This document shows positions 11,973-25,579 of a stretch of DNA of 64,000 nucleotides, in pieces. The position numbers and the translations under genes are program-made. The DNA comes from Clavulina sp. PMI_390 (taxonomy: Eukaryota; Basidiomycota; Agaricomycetes; Cantharellales; Hydnaceae), in NCBI GenBank assembly GCA_015039315.1, contig WIDE01000013.1, positions 443,521 to 507,520 of the forward strand. Direction: 5' to 3'. The notes under the pieces were generated by a model that did no database searches, was not told the DNA's origin, and saw nothing but the letters and a program-made list of their open reading frames with translations. Within the stretch, counting starts at the first letter, position 1; every line of letters begins with the position of its first letter.

Positions 11973-14442
11973 TCAGTTATCAAAGAGGAAACGGGACATC
12001 AGTTCGTTCCCGAAACGGGCACGCGTCGTTTCAAGGGTATTGCCGTCCCTTGTTGCAAGCCTGGTAAAGATCTCGCGGAACTGTGGAAGCACATCCTGGT
12101 ACGCAGTGCGAAGATAGTTTTCAATAGGCTGGCCATTGATGTTGATCCCCTCCCACTCCTTCGCCCAGTGAGGCCTTGCGTTCACGCGTACACCCTTCTC
12201 GTCCTCATAGCTGGTCCATGTGTTGGCTATTTTCTGCTTGAAATCCTTCCACAGTTCAGGATCAGTGGTAGTAGTGGTGAGGACCTCGATCGAGACCGTC
12301 CCGAATCTATCGGCGGTATCGTTCCCGTGCTGAGGAGCCAAGAGAACATCGGAGCCTCCCGTCAGTCGCATCTCGAGGGCAATGCGAACCGGCGCGTTTT
12401 TATCCTCATACATGGCAATGATCCCGTCCCACCTAATCGTCAGGATCACAAATTACATGAATAATAGCATGACAGAGCTGGGTGAAAAGAGCTGTGTTAT
12501 AAAACCCACCAAGCACGCTGGATGAACTCGTAATCGCGTTTGCCTTGCTTGCCGGGAATAGGAATCTCCCACTCGGTATCGCGCACACGGAAGTTCTCTG
12601 AGAACATACATCAGAGACATCAATAAAACAACACATTGGAAGAGAAGCTTACGAATGCCTCGGCGGAAATGCAAGGCATCGCTTTGGAGTGCATTAATAC
12701 TCTGGCCATCAGGCTTGACATTTGGTAGAGCCGCCATAGATGTCAATCCGAAGAACCAGGCTTGCCGATACCCAGATGCCATTTTGAAGATTGGCCAGTT
12801 GACTATGTGATTCGCAATTGTGCCCTCCAGCTACCGAGCGATGTCCAAATATCAGTTGGAGAGTGAAGGCATGACGGTTATATCTTGAAAGATGAACTGA
12901 CCGCTTGCGCGTTAGCTCCATTGATACCACCCGTTTCAGGATACGTCTTGATCTGCACTTTATCGGCAGCAGTGGCCGGGTGTCCTTTGGTGTCACAGTC
13001 AGCTTCAGAGAAAGGGTATGATATCTTTGAAATTGCGACATACGATTCCAGGTGTTTACCCAACAATTAGTCTGATACGGGAACCAGAACCATTCCAGAT
13101 AATAGTCGGTCTCACAGCGGATCTTGAAATCGTCCCGAGCCTTGGCAAGCTTATCGTTTGTGATTTTGTCTGCCTTCATTATCTTCTTCACTTCTTCCGG
13201 GAGACGGTCCATATAGTCGACAGGTGGAGGGACTGCGAGGAGCATGTGCGTCTTGCTTGGGCGAAGCTCAGCAACCTGCATATCTTCAACCTGAAGAGTA
13301 ATGGATATGACAACACCGAGTAGTCCGAAGCAGCCGCTGGCGACCTTCAGCTCCTCAGGATCGTTCACAACTACGAATACCCGAATCGTTGAGCGCTATT
13401 ATTGAGAAACTAAGCAAGAATGGAAACGGACGAACCTTGGATGTTGCCTTGTGCGTCGACATACTCCACTTCAACAACCAAGTCGCTCAAAGTCTTTGTT
13501 CCGAAGCCTGCTCCGTGGCAAACTGGAGCGTTGGTCCCACCGAAGGTGACCTCGACCATGATCACGTTCAAGGGGAGACAATACTTCTTCGTTGAGAAAC
13601 ACCATTGTCGGAAATCCTCATTGATCACGCCCGCCCCGACGCGAACAAACGCATGGCCTGTCTCAGGAGCACGTTTCTGTGGCCCAACAGATGACACATC
13701 ATCATCAATCTTATTCAGATCAGATTTCCACGAATTGTCCTGTTTGTAAGGTAGGTTCACGAGGGAATTGTATGAGCCGAGCATGATAACAATATCTTTG
13801 TTTGCCCCAAAGATATTGCTAAATCAAGAAGCAAACATGGTCAGTAGTGAACTAGATTGTTTTCGTCCAAATTGTCCGAAGGTGCCTTTGCTCACCTCCA
13901 TGAATGACGAAAGCCAGCTACTCGCACACGACGACCTTCTTTCGCTGCCCAAGCCACGAGATTTTGAACACCTTTACGAGTGCGAATTTGCCAGGTCGAC
14001 AACGGAGTATTAGAAACATTATATCCCCAGTTATTGAATTTAAGGCCGGGGCATTCCAAGGCGCCTTTACCATCCCCTTCTTTGACAATAAACGATGGAG
14101 AGAAAACTGGCTTGGGCACTTTTATATAGTCTCGGCCCTTTTCCTTTTCCTTGGTGTATTGCTCAATCTTCCCCATTGCATCTGCAATCATTGTTTCGGC
14201 GCCGATGGCTTCATCAATGTCGCCTTGGACGACCGCAAGCAATTCTACCATTGGTTGTAGATCCTCATTGTCCTGGGCAAGTGTCATGAGATCCCTCACC
14301 AGATAGTCGCGCTAGTAGAGTTGCAAGGTCAGGCAAGGTGGAATTGACACACATGGGAAACGAGGGTGCTCACCGAGAGACTTGGTGCAGGTTCCGACGA
14401 ATTGAGGGGCAGCACAGAAGGCGGAGCTTGAGACGAAGACAT
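11973..14442 (-). CDS. FAD-linked oxidase, D-arabinono-1,4-lactone/L-gulonolactone oxidase-like
   Basis: The first exon begins at 14442 (MSSSQAPPSVLPLNSSEP) and is followed by several small introns. The FAD-binding PCMH-type half shows NTPLSTWQIRTRKGVQNLV, VRVAGFRHSW and VTFGGTNAPVCHGAGFGTKT. The C-terminal half shows NFRVRDTEWEIPIP and ARPHWAKEW, where HWAK is typical of the D-arabinono-lactone oxidase (ALO) substrate domain. Such enzymes oxidise aldonolactones with O2, and in fungi they make erythroascorbate. This one has a long middle region and an unusual flavin-binding loop (GFRHSW), so it is a family member of uncertain substrate rather than the housekeeping ALO1. There is no signal peptide. 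It converges on the aminotransferase gene and sits between that gene and its relic copy. Confidence 0.75.
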
Positions 14443-14515
14443 TGTGTTCTAGTAAGTAATCTCGAGCAACAACCAACAGGGATAGCCTAGTGGTCGAGAG
14501 ACCCGTATGCGAGAA

Positions 14516-14530
14516 GGGGGGGGGGGGGGG
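14516..14530. repeat. 15-base G homopolymer
   Basis: There is an uninterrupted run of 15 G about 75 bp upstream of the lactone-oxidase-like start codon. It is prone to length error in sequencing and could form a G-rich structure near the promoter. Confidence 0.9.
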
Positions 14531-15177
14531 ATGCAATATGGAAAGGGGGCTTCACGCCCGCTATTTGAAGGCAACAGCTATTAAATGGCCCTGTATTGTT
14601 TCCCGAGCGCGAGACGGAGTCCGAAATCCGTCGATGATCACGAGAAAGGGAATTGCATTCTAAATGCGAGGAGAGGGATCTCCGAGTTCCTGACGTGCGC
14701 TAGATGCGCTCGTGAGCGATTCCCAAGGAGAGAAAGGCACTAGATTAGTTGACACTCAGGCACGAGCTCCCAGGCTGAGATAGATGAGGGTCTATTATAA
14801 CAGATTACGCGCCAGACCACTAGCTCAACCCTCCGTGTCATGGTCACAAGCGCTTCCTGGCCGTCCTTCTCATACACAAAAACTGTGTGACACGGTCACT
14901 GCGTGCAAGGGCTTGGTGGCGAGGGACCGGCACAGGTACGGGACGGAAGCGAGGAGAACGTGGAGAGAGTTTGGCTACAAAGGTTGCCGTTTGGGCTACG
15001 CTCCGTAGTAGCCAGTCTCGCGGCGTCTGTGTTGAGAGCCGCCACACTGCCACCACAACCGCGGCAGATGCCCGCTCGACCTAGATACCTTCCAAATTGG
15101 GACACACGTTCCGATGTAATCACTGGTACTCAACATAAGAATCCTACCCAATTCATTAATTGATGTGACTACAAGTT

Positions 15178-15207
15178 CTACTACTACTAGTACTACTAGT
15201 GCTAGTG
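15178..15207. repeat. CTA/ACTAG simple repeat
   Basis: An imperfect run of CTA triplets is mixed with CTAGTA units over about 30 bp. Confidence 0.8.
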
Positions 15208-15410
15208 TTGCCCCTATGTAAACTATGCATGCAGTACAGCAAACTATCGGAACGACGATAGCAGAGGGGCTACTTATGTGCTGGAGCCGTGAGTTAGTCA
15301 ATGATGGGAGTAGTGGAGGAGATAAGCACAGATATTGTTAATAGGACGGCCTCCAGACAAGAACGGCATGTCAGCTGCTGCTGCTGCCTTGAAGACTGCC
15401 TAAAAGGTAA

Positions 15411-15626
15411 ACCAGTTTGAAAGCTTCCAGCTCAAATTCTGGAAGAAATATGGAGGTGAAGAGCAGAAGGCAAAACAAGCTGCTTGATTCCGACGTCGGG
15501 TAAAACCCAGTCGACACAATTCTCATATTCTCGCTACTTCTTTTTTCAAGAATCATAGAACAAAGTTCGCGTCTTTGTGTGCACATTTGGATGATATTCA
15601 ATAAGAACTATACAATGATCAAGTCA
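15411..15626 (+). pseudogene. relic of the alanine aminotransferase 3' end, copy B
   Basis: This segment repeats 11543-11760. It still reads QFESFQLKFWKKYGGEEQK and ends in TGA instead of TAA, followed by the same 3' flank with substitutions. The amino-acid sequence of this tail is unchanged although the DNA has drifted, so most changes are synonymous. Nothing upstream of 15411 matches the rest of the gene, so only the tail survives. Confidence 0.85.
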
Positions 15627-16011
15627 TAATATGTATTCGATGGCATAAGCATGGCGGTGCTGAGTAGACCACGTGGTCATCCTCTCTTCTACCCACATAG
15701 TTGGGCAAATCATCACCCCCTAATTCAGTCAAACCAAACGAAAGAAATCTTGTACTGCGGATTGCTGTGCCCATATATGCTGTACAGCTAACAGCGACGA
15801 TAATATCAATAGCAATAGCTTCATGAGTAGCCTAGTCATACGTCAGATTACGGCCCTTCGACCCATGACCTGCTGGAATGACTCAGACTCTGAGTCAGCA
15901 TATTCCATTACCTTCCATGACCTTCTGTATCGACGTATATGTAGCGCAGTAGGCTTAGCCGTGAGATGAGTTTTCCCCCTCCTGTCACCCCCCCTCCCCC
16001 TCGCCAACACC
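15627..16011. other. spacer before retroelement ORF
   Basis: No gene is seen. The end of this stretch (about 15967-16005) is a C-rich pyrimidine tract just before the ATG of the RNase H ORF. Confidence 0.3.
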
Positions 16012-18300
16012 ATGTTGCCCACTCGCACCTACTCGCTTATTTTCACCCTCCATACGTATTGCGCTTGCCGCATATGTTGTTTATTTTCTTCGTTTCTGTC
16101 TTCGTCTTCATTATCTCCTATTTATTTTTCTTGTTTTGTTCAGGTTTTCTTCGGTTCTTCCCTGTTTCCCTTATTTATTCCCAAGTTCGCTCCCGATGAC
16201 CTTCCTTCTTCGTTAGGAACCTCCCTCCTCCATACCATGCTTTTATACCTTGACGGTCAGCCTAATTTTCTAGGGCGTTGTCAACTCGGTAAGAAAGCTA
16301 GTACCGTAGGAAGCCTCAGTGTTCGCATCGCGGTTCAGGCTGGTCCTAGCCACGTCTTGCCTGAGGATAGTTGTAGTTTACGTTCATGCAATGTAAATAT
16401 GCTCTATCCTGGTCAAGTTGGACAGGATAGGACAGTGAACATAGATTCAGAGTGTATTGTGTCTCGCGACAATATGCCCCGCGATCGGCTCCCAATCGCC
16501 CACTCCTCCATCGAGCCTAAGGTCACGCCATACACATACTTGGTTGTAGCAAGAGTATATGGTATACCTCGGGCCCACCTCCCCACCCCAGACCGATCAC
16601 TAGCAGTCACTGAGCCGGGAGATCATTCAACCACACCAACCATGTTGTCTGATCTTCCGTCGAGATTCAGGTGTCGGAGTCAAGGAAGTCAGCCGAATAA
16701 CAAGGCCACGCAGATTATGATTGACATAGTCGGCTACCTTTTTCCGGCCCTTCTATTCATTCTCAATTGTGATCTCAGTGCACACGCAAACACTATTACA
16801 GATGGTCTTGGTGTGAGCCAAAGTTTACACCGAGGCCTCCCGGTTTTGCCACGTGAGAAGTCAGTTGAGAACCGAACCTCTCCCCGTGAGGCGTCTTCAG
16901 ATTCACAGAGGCATCGTCTTCTTAATACCAATGTGAATTCCCTTGAGACACCTCGTCTACCCTTGGCAGGCCGCCCCGTGATCGAGCTTGAAGATGAACC
17001 TGACCAACGGTCACCATCGTCGAGCGTGCATGCTCCTCGGCCCGTCACAGCTTGTTCAAGTCCCCAAGGTGCCCATGTAGAGAACCCCCAGGAAGCTAAG
17101 GATTCCACCGAGTTCCCGCATCATGAGGATACTAGTGCCTGCGAACAACAAGACGACGATGAAGTGCAGCTTCACCCGGGCAGACCCAACACCACACCAC
17201 CCCTTCGATCCTTGACCATACGGATTCGAATCTTCGTGAAATTCATTCGCGGAAATGCCCAAGACACGCAGAACGTGGTCGGGGCTGGCTACCACCGGTT
17301 ATTCCGACCCTGCATAGGATGCTGCCGCACTTCGCCCCCCTCTATTGATGCATATCCCACAACAGTTTCATCACTCGTCGGTATCTCCGGACAACCTTCG
17401 TTCTGGTGTCCGAATAAACGACAGGTGGATAATGTATCAAGGTTTGTCGGCATCCTAAGGCCCATAACTGGAGCCCAGCACCCAATAGCACGTCCATTGG
17501 AAACTATCGTTAGTGAGGATCCACTAGTCTCGTCAACGCTGTTAGCTCTCTGTCCCTCCATGAAGAATGCTCCCAATTACCAGTTAGGAGGGGACACACC
17601 TTTGCGGGACCCTCTAGGAGTCAAGAACGTTAAGTGCCCATTCTTACAAGGAATCGCCCCACAGACCGTCACCGTACGGAGCTTGGAGCGAATCGACACG
17701 GATAGGGAACCTCAGCTTAATTGGGACAGGATTGATGAGAGGGTAAATGTTCAGATCCCCGCTCTACAGCCAGGACTGTCCCCGAAGAAGCTGTGGTCCC
17801 AGCGGCACCTGTACCAGTTGCAGTACCTGGAACACGACGCGCGATACATCACCATCTACACAGACGGCTCTCTAATTCCCAACGGAGGCTCAGGGACCGC
17901 CGGAATTGGAATCGTTGGGTTCCACGCCAATGACACGATCATCCAGCACCGCTCTGCTCTCGGACATCATTACAACATAAACGACGTTGAGATGGAGGCA
18001 CTCGCTAAAGCCGCGGAATGCCTGCTACGATGGATGCATGACCATGCCACGGAGGCAAGAGGCATTACAGACGTGTGGTTCTTCTCCGATAACATTGAGG
18101 CTGTTCAGCGTATCTACCATGGAACTCTAGGCAACGCTCAACTGGCATCGATGCGGTTCCGCACCGTCATAAACTGCTTGTTGGACTTCTTCCCTGCCCT
18201 CGGTGTCCACCTTGAGTGGGTCCCAGGCCACCAAGGTATCGCGGGGAACGAGTGCGCAGACTACCTTGCGAAGAGAGCCGTGGATGACGCATCAATCTAG
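16012..18300 (+). mobile_element. retroelement-derived ORF with C-terminal RNase H, no reverse transcriptase
   Basis: A single 762-codon open frame begins with ATG. The last 160 residues are an RNase H type-I domain with all four catalytic acids in order: Asp in YTDGSLIPNGG, Glu in NDVEMEALAK, Asp in WFFSDNIEAV and Asp in GNECADYLAKRA. The motif EWVPGHQGIAGNE is typical of RNase H from non-LTR (LINE) elements. The first about 580 residues are low-complexity and Ser/Pro-rich with no reverse-transcriptase, endonuclease or CCHC pattern. After the stop, the next frame reads on as KFTEYFARITKCHHPERNG, which suggests that a frameshift ended the original ORF. It is most likely a remnant of a LINE that lost its reverse transcriptase. 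A domesticated single-domain protein is the alternative. Confidence 0.75.
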
Positions 18301-19228
18301 CGAAATTCACAGAGTACTTCGCCAGGATCACCAAATGCCATCACCCCGAACGAAATGGAAGAGGAAACTAATGCCCGTCATCGCAGCGGACGAGCGCAGA
18401 TGGGATAGATGCCCCGGTAGTCTCATCTCCAAATACTATTTCGGAGCTGTGCCCCGTCCAGGCCCCTCGAGCGAAGACACCCTCCCATCCCGTACCTCAG
18501 GACAAGCAGCCGACGCCCTGAGTGCCTTGTAATAATCTACTTCGGCTTATTCGAGAGTGATACTGTACCAGCCTTGGCCGATCGCATGCATCCCAACGCG
18601 ATTGACCCGAGCTCTCTCATTCTCTCCCTGTTTGCTCGCATCTGTAATTGCTGAGACGAAACAAAGGGGCCGCCGAGGTTCGATTTACCATTGAATGAAC
18701 TGATCCATGTTGCCCTGCTCTAGCGGGGTTGCGGTTTCTGGGCAGGAACCAGAGACTCGTGATTCTTCTGACAGCACACATGCAGCGGCTCTAGTCGCAC
18801 TCATCCCATAATCCACCGCCGTCCTTACGACCCCCTGGTATGTTATTTTCATTTTACCGTGCCAGTTTCGAGACGCCGTACTCATGGAAAGCTTTCCCCA
18901 ACGGGGTTTTGATGCTACCTGAGTCTGTCTCCATTCGTTTGCCTCCTTTGGCTGTTAATTTTTTCTATCCTTCTCCATACCAGTGCTGTGCATCTTGGTA
19001 GCCCTTGTAGCCTCAAAAGGCATGAATTGTGGCTTTGATAAGCCTCTACTAGTAGTTATGCCCGTAGTGTAGCCTCCGAATGAATATCCCTCCTTTAGGG
19101 TCGTCTGATGTGAAGGATCAATATCGCTTATTATAGGATGAACAACAGGTGTGGCCTTTTTAGTAAGAAAATTTACGCGGTGAATTTTTGGGTTGCATGC
19201 ACGAGCTTTGGCTTTGTTTGCAGGCTGG
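18301..19228. other. spacer with decayed element tail
   Basis: The first about 230 bases continue the retroelement tail in broken frames. The remainder has no recognisable gene and leads to the promoter of the SAH hydrolase gene. Confidence 0.35.
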
Positions 19229-19237
19229 TATATAAAT
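19229..19237 (+). promoter_or_regulatory. TATA box of the SAH hydrolase gene
   Basis: TATATAAAT lies 79 bases before the start codon at 19308, a plausible distance for a core promoter with a short leader. The leader between them is C/A-rich, as in highly expressed fungal genes. Confidence 0.6.
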
Positions 19238-19307
19238 TCGGTTGACTTTTCACTCGTACCATCCTCCACCCAATCCCTTCCATCCACCCCTCATCCTACC
19301 CAAGAAA

Positions 19308-21189
<1,882 letters not shown>

Positions 21190-21675
21190 ATGTGCATTAG
21201 CAGTTCAAGGTTGCGCTAGGTTTGCTTTCTTAACGAGAGCAGCCTAGGGCAGACCTCTGGTGCCTCAACGTGCCCTGCTTCCCGCCAAATCCCTCCCCTC
21301 CATCCTACCACCAACCCTCTCATCCACTGTTTTCGCCCGCTGTATCTAATGACTTCCCTCCATTTCCCACGTTGAGAAGCCTTCCCTCTTTCCTCCATTC
21401 TGCATTCATCTTACACATCGCATTACAACTGCATTAGCACTTTCAACCGTGCACGATTCCCACCACGCATTCCACATAACGAAGAAAATACTGTATACTT
21501 GTTTTCATACGTGCTCCCTTATTGGGGTAGGTAGATTCAATTGACGAAATCTCAAATTGCTGAACCAGCCCTTTGGCTTGCCTGAGAACCTTATACCATG
21601 TGAGGTATGAAGGAATTATGAGAAAGCATGGGTATCGTGTGCAAGCGGCGTATATGACAAGATTGGTGACATGAT
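21190..21675. other. 3' flanks of convergent genes
   Basis: These 486 bases lie between the stop codons of SAH1 (plus) and SEC5 (minus). They are pyrimidine-rich near 21200-21480, consistent with untranslated sequence. No gene is seen. Confidence 0.4.
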
Positions 21676-24600
21676 CTACTTCCCTGTTGGCGTTGTTGAC
21701 CTTGTGCTTGTGCTCGTCACCGGCGTCGTAGGTCGTAGTCCACCTCCCGTACTAGCACCTTCCTTCCCGTGCCCAGAGCCAGAGCCCGACGACTCCTTCG
21801 TGGGCTTGAAGCAAAGGAACTCGATCGCCGTTGCCCGCCGGCTCTCATGTAGCGTACGTTTTACACCCTCCAACTCCTTCTGCAAGTCTCCACCACCTCC
21901 GCCTCCTCCCTGAGGCCGGCGGGAGTATGCTGCAGAGATAGAGTTGTAGATTGCGGCGAGCGTTTTTGACGCTGCTGGCGAAACGAACTGGACGAGTGTT
22001 TGATGGAGGAACTCGATTTCCAGCGTCGCCTAGAATATGGGCACCAAGGAAGTGACAACCATACGACCGGGAGCAAGAAGTAGGGATGGGTCAGCCCGCC
22101 ACCCAAGCCAGAATTTTCTTTCATCTAATGATTAGGAGACGTACAGCGAGCATCCCACCCATCCCAAACCGTTCAACTTTCTGGAAGCAGCTGAAGGCTT
22201 CGTTCGTTAGGTCATCGACGATGGTCGTCATAGCGCGCTCTAGAAGAGGTTTTGCCACGCCTGTGATCTGGACGTGCGCTCTCACGAGACTAAGTAGTGC
22301 TTGGTACACGTAGTCGCGGACCTCTGTGGACAACCCAATAAGCGCGATTGACTACAAGATAATGCTGAGGGCTTACGAGTGGGGCGTGGAGTTTCAAACC
22401 AGTCCATGCCACTCTCCAAAACCCCCTTCCGAATTATCGAGCTGGCGACTGCTGATTTACCCTTTGCATAGTCATTAAAGAGCGTCTCGTCAAGTTGCTC
22501 TACAACTTCCTCCAGCATCTATACCATCAGCAATGTCAAAAACGCCGAAGAAGACGAGCTATTGTTGAATGTCTGCTCACATCTCGTTCACGGCCGATAG
22601 AGACGCTTAGCGCAGACTCGAGCTGATTGAGCATACCAGGAATAATTTCTTTTCGCATGTGCCCAAACGCTGAGATGACAAGCAGCATTCGGGTATCCTA
22701 TGATCCATCCGTCCAAAGCATTAGGATCCCATAAACCAAGAAAATAAGAGATGTGCGCACTCGATCTGAAGCATCGATAGTCCCCAATGCTTTCTGAGAC
22801 GCCTCGGTGGGCACAAAGGGACTCGTCATTGCAGTCATTGCAACGTTCGCCCCTGATGGACCTGGGGGCGTGTAGTCGGACCTCGACAGCTTCTCTAAAC
22901 CATCCAATAGCGCATATAGCGAGTCCACAAACGTCTTTTGGATACGCTGCCCGAACTCTCGGCCAATGGCAATCTGCTTTGCCACACTCGTCCCATGCTT
23001 AGAGGCGTCAATCCCCCCTGCAATCTTGTATGCGGATGTGGCAGAGTAGACCTGGAACTTCTTGAGGGCGCCGTGGAGATAGGTGGTCGTTGCGGGCCTG
23101 TCAGGGTCGAGAGTCCAATTCTCAAGCTCGTGTAGGCGCACGGCATCTGTAACGCAGAGAATCAGTCGAGAAGGTATGATAATGAGACAGGAGTCAAAAG
23201 GTAAGAGATTGATTCGTACCTTGCAGCCAAAGATCGCAGGTTGCCACTTCGAAACGCCACCTTGCGCTCTCCAACAAACTTTTCAGTCCGCTTGCCGCAT
23301 CTCCTGCCAGCTCTACTGTCGTCACATCGCTCACGCACTCCCCGATTTCTGCAAGGATACGTGACATATGCCATGCTGACGTGATGGAGTTGCAGGGAAC
23401 AGGGACAAAGGCTGGGAGGTCGTGCGTATTTTTGGAGGACGAAGGAGACACCACGGCTTTGTCGGACAAGGAGAAGAACTCAGATATTAGAGCGATGTAC
23501 AATCGTACAATGTCGAGCGCCATGGTACGGCATTGACTGGGGCTGCGTCGAGATGCTGAACTCCCACCCTAGTCGAGGACGTCGAGGTATTAGACAGGCA
23601 CATAGGCGGAGAGAGAATGGAGGCAATAGATACCTTTTTGAACTTTCCGTCCAAATAGTCCTTGGCGATTTTCCAGAACGATGGAAGTGAAGTGAGAAGA
23701 GCTTCGGATAAATTGCGCGCGAGCGTAACCGTCGCTGTCCACACATCTGCGCCAAGTGCTTTTGCTGCAGCGTTGGAAATGGAAGAATGAGGTCCATGGG
23801 ACACAGGTTAGGATGGAATCTTTGCTCACTGATGATGGTCTCCGGCGCAGGCGAATCAATTGCCTCTATGCAAGTCCGTAGATCCTCAACCTTCTGAACA
23901 TGGGTGGGAGGGCTGGCCCTGATCCGCGCACGAGCCTCTGACGACATGAAAGTGGAAGGTCAAACAAGCAATCAGTTAGCCGGGAGAATTTAGTACACAC
24001 CCTCGATTGCTTTTGCCGAGTCTTCATATATCTTGCGAAGATGGGATAGGATGTACTTGTGCTGGCTGTCAAAGTACACCCAGACCGGATCATCAGTGAC
24101 ATTCATCTCTAATAACGTTCTGCTCAAAATCTATCGTGAGCTTGATCGTCACAAGACACCAGTGAGAACACGCACTCGATCGTTTTGATTTGGTCCTCGA
24201 CACTCCGCGTCGGTTCTTGCAGCTGCGAAATCAGGGCGCTCTTCATTTGCCCCATCACCTTCTCAACTGCCGCCCATACTTTATCAACGATCCGTTTTGC
24301 TTGTGGCTGAAGCTGTCCCCTCGCATCAAGAATTGATGCTCCACCAGGGCCTGTAATCAGCTGACCCGGGCGAGACTCGAGTAGGAATTTCCCCTTGTTG
24401 TAGTCCCGCAGAGCAGCATCATAGCGACCCTATACGAGGCATATCCGAAGAGGTCTAACTCTAGCAACAACGGATACAGTGATGTAATCACTTACAGCTT
24501 CGATAGACTCCGCCAAGGTGCCGTGGAGGTTGAAGAAGAAAGTTGAGCGCTCGAAAACGCCAAGCGTGGATCGGACTCGTTGAGCCTTCGATGCTGTATC

Positions 24601-25450
24601 AATCATAGGGTGGAAAACCTGATCTGCCTTTGCACTGCTCTCTATATAGGTTATCGAAGGCAGGAAAGGTTAGCTCATCGCTCATTGAATTGCGAAATAC
24701 ATACTGACCTCGTAGTTTGTCTCCCAGAATCTTGGCGCCATACTCGCTTTTAGGATCAAGCACGCCAGTTTGCATGTAAGCGTGAAGGGCTATGATCCAT
24801 TTGTACTGTCAGAGATAGTGCATACTTGAACGTCATCGGAAGACGAATGGTCACGAAACATCACCTTCAGTAGAGGCCTTTACGGCCACGAAGTGGTCAA
24901 AGTTGTCCTCCACCAGGACCCGAATTGCTTGTGAGCGAGACTCTAGGACCTTGCCTAGATGCTGAGTACCGTACGATAGATCCTGGTGCGTTGCATTAGG
25001 GTGTACTACTGAGAGAAAGGTCTTGGGATCGAAGGACTTGGAGGAGATGGATATTGCGGCCCCTTGATATCGAATTCAGTGGCAATCTTCTTCCTTAAAA
25101 TGGATTTAAGTAGCATACGTGATTCTGAATCCATGTTTCTCGTGCTACGCGGACGTATTAGTACAGGAAGAAAGAGCCGCTAGCATCCAGAACTTACTCA
25201 ATAGCCCCATTATTCAAGCCCAAAGGGTCAACATATTCAGCATTTTGAGCAGAGGGGGTGTCCATCATAGCAGAGGATAGCGGCATGTCGTCCTCATGGT
25301 CGATATCCTCCCATCGTCTAGAACAAGGGAGCTGGTGACCAGGAGTATCAACGGTTGTGAACGACCAAGAGCATACGTTGGGTTCAACGAGGAGATGCGG
25401 TATGTGCTGAGTAAGGTTGCCTCATCAACGTCAAAGTTGAGCCTTCCCAT
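21676..25450 (-). CDS. SEC5: exocyst complex subunit SEC5
   Basis: A multi-intron gene starts at 25450 (MGRLNFDVDEATLLSTYRIS). A 5' intron joins SLNPT to RWEDIDHEDDMPLSS. Diagnostic SEC5 blocks follow: VDPLGLNNGAI, SRSQAIRVLVEDNFDHFV, SEYGAKILGDKLR and GRYDAALRDYNKGKFLLES (the YD-x-AV/AL-RDY-x-KGK-x-LL motif). Later blocks are QKTFVDSLYALLDGLEKL, MRKEIIPGMLNQLE, and a C-terminal region ending in a Gly/Ser/Thr-rich tail. SEC5 is a rod-like subunit of the octameric exocyst, which tethers secretory vesicles to the plasma membrane at hyphal tips. The IPT/TIG domain of animal SEC5 is absent, as is usual in fungi. Its start is 129 bp from the divergent Bin3-type gene. Confidence 0.9.
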
Positions 25451-25579
25451 ACAATTCAATCACAAAACGAGACTTTGAGCGGATGAGAACGAGGTTATGA
25501 TCGGCGGGTCTGTTCAGGCTGTTCGAGTGACGGGACGACGGTTCGCGTGACTGTCACAGTGGCCGCCAGACAGAATTCG

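Larger units (their letters stand above)
14443..15410. other. gene-poor spacer
   Basis: No coding frame with recognisable content is present. The stretch holds the promoter side of the lactone-oxidase-like gene, a poly-G run and a CTA/CTAG-rich simple sequence. It separates that gene from the aminotransferase relic and the retroelement ORF. Confidence 0.4.

Noticed and set aside
11943..12464. 173-codon plus-strand frame
   Set aside because: It lies opposite the C-terminal exon of the lactone-oxidase-like gene, which has clear family motifs.
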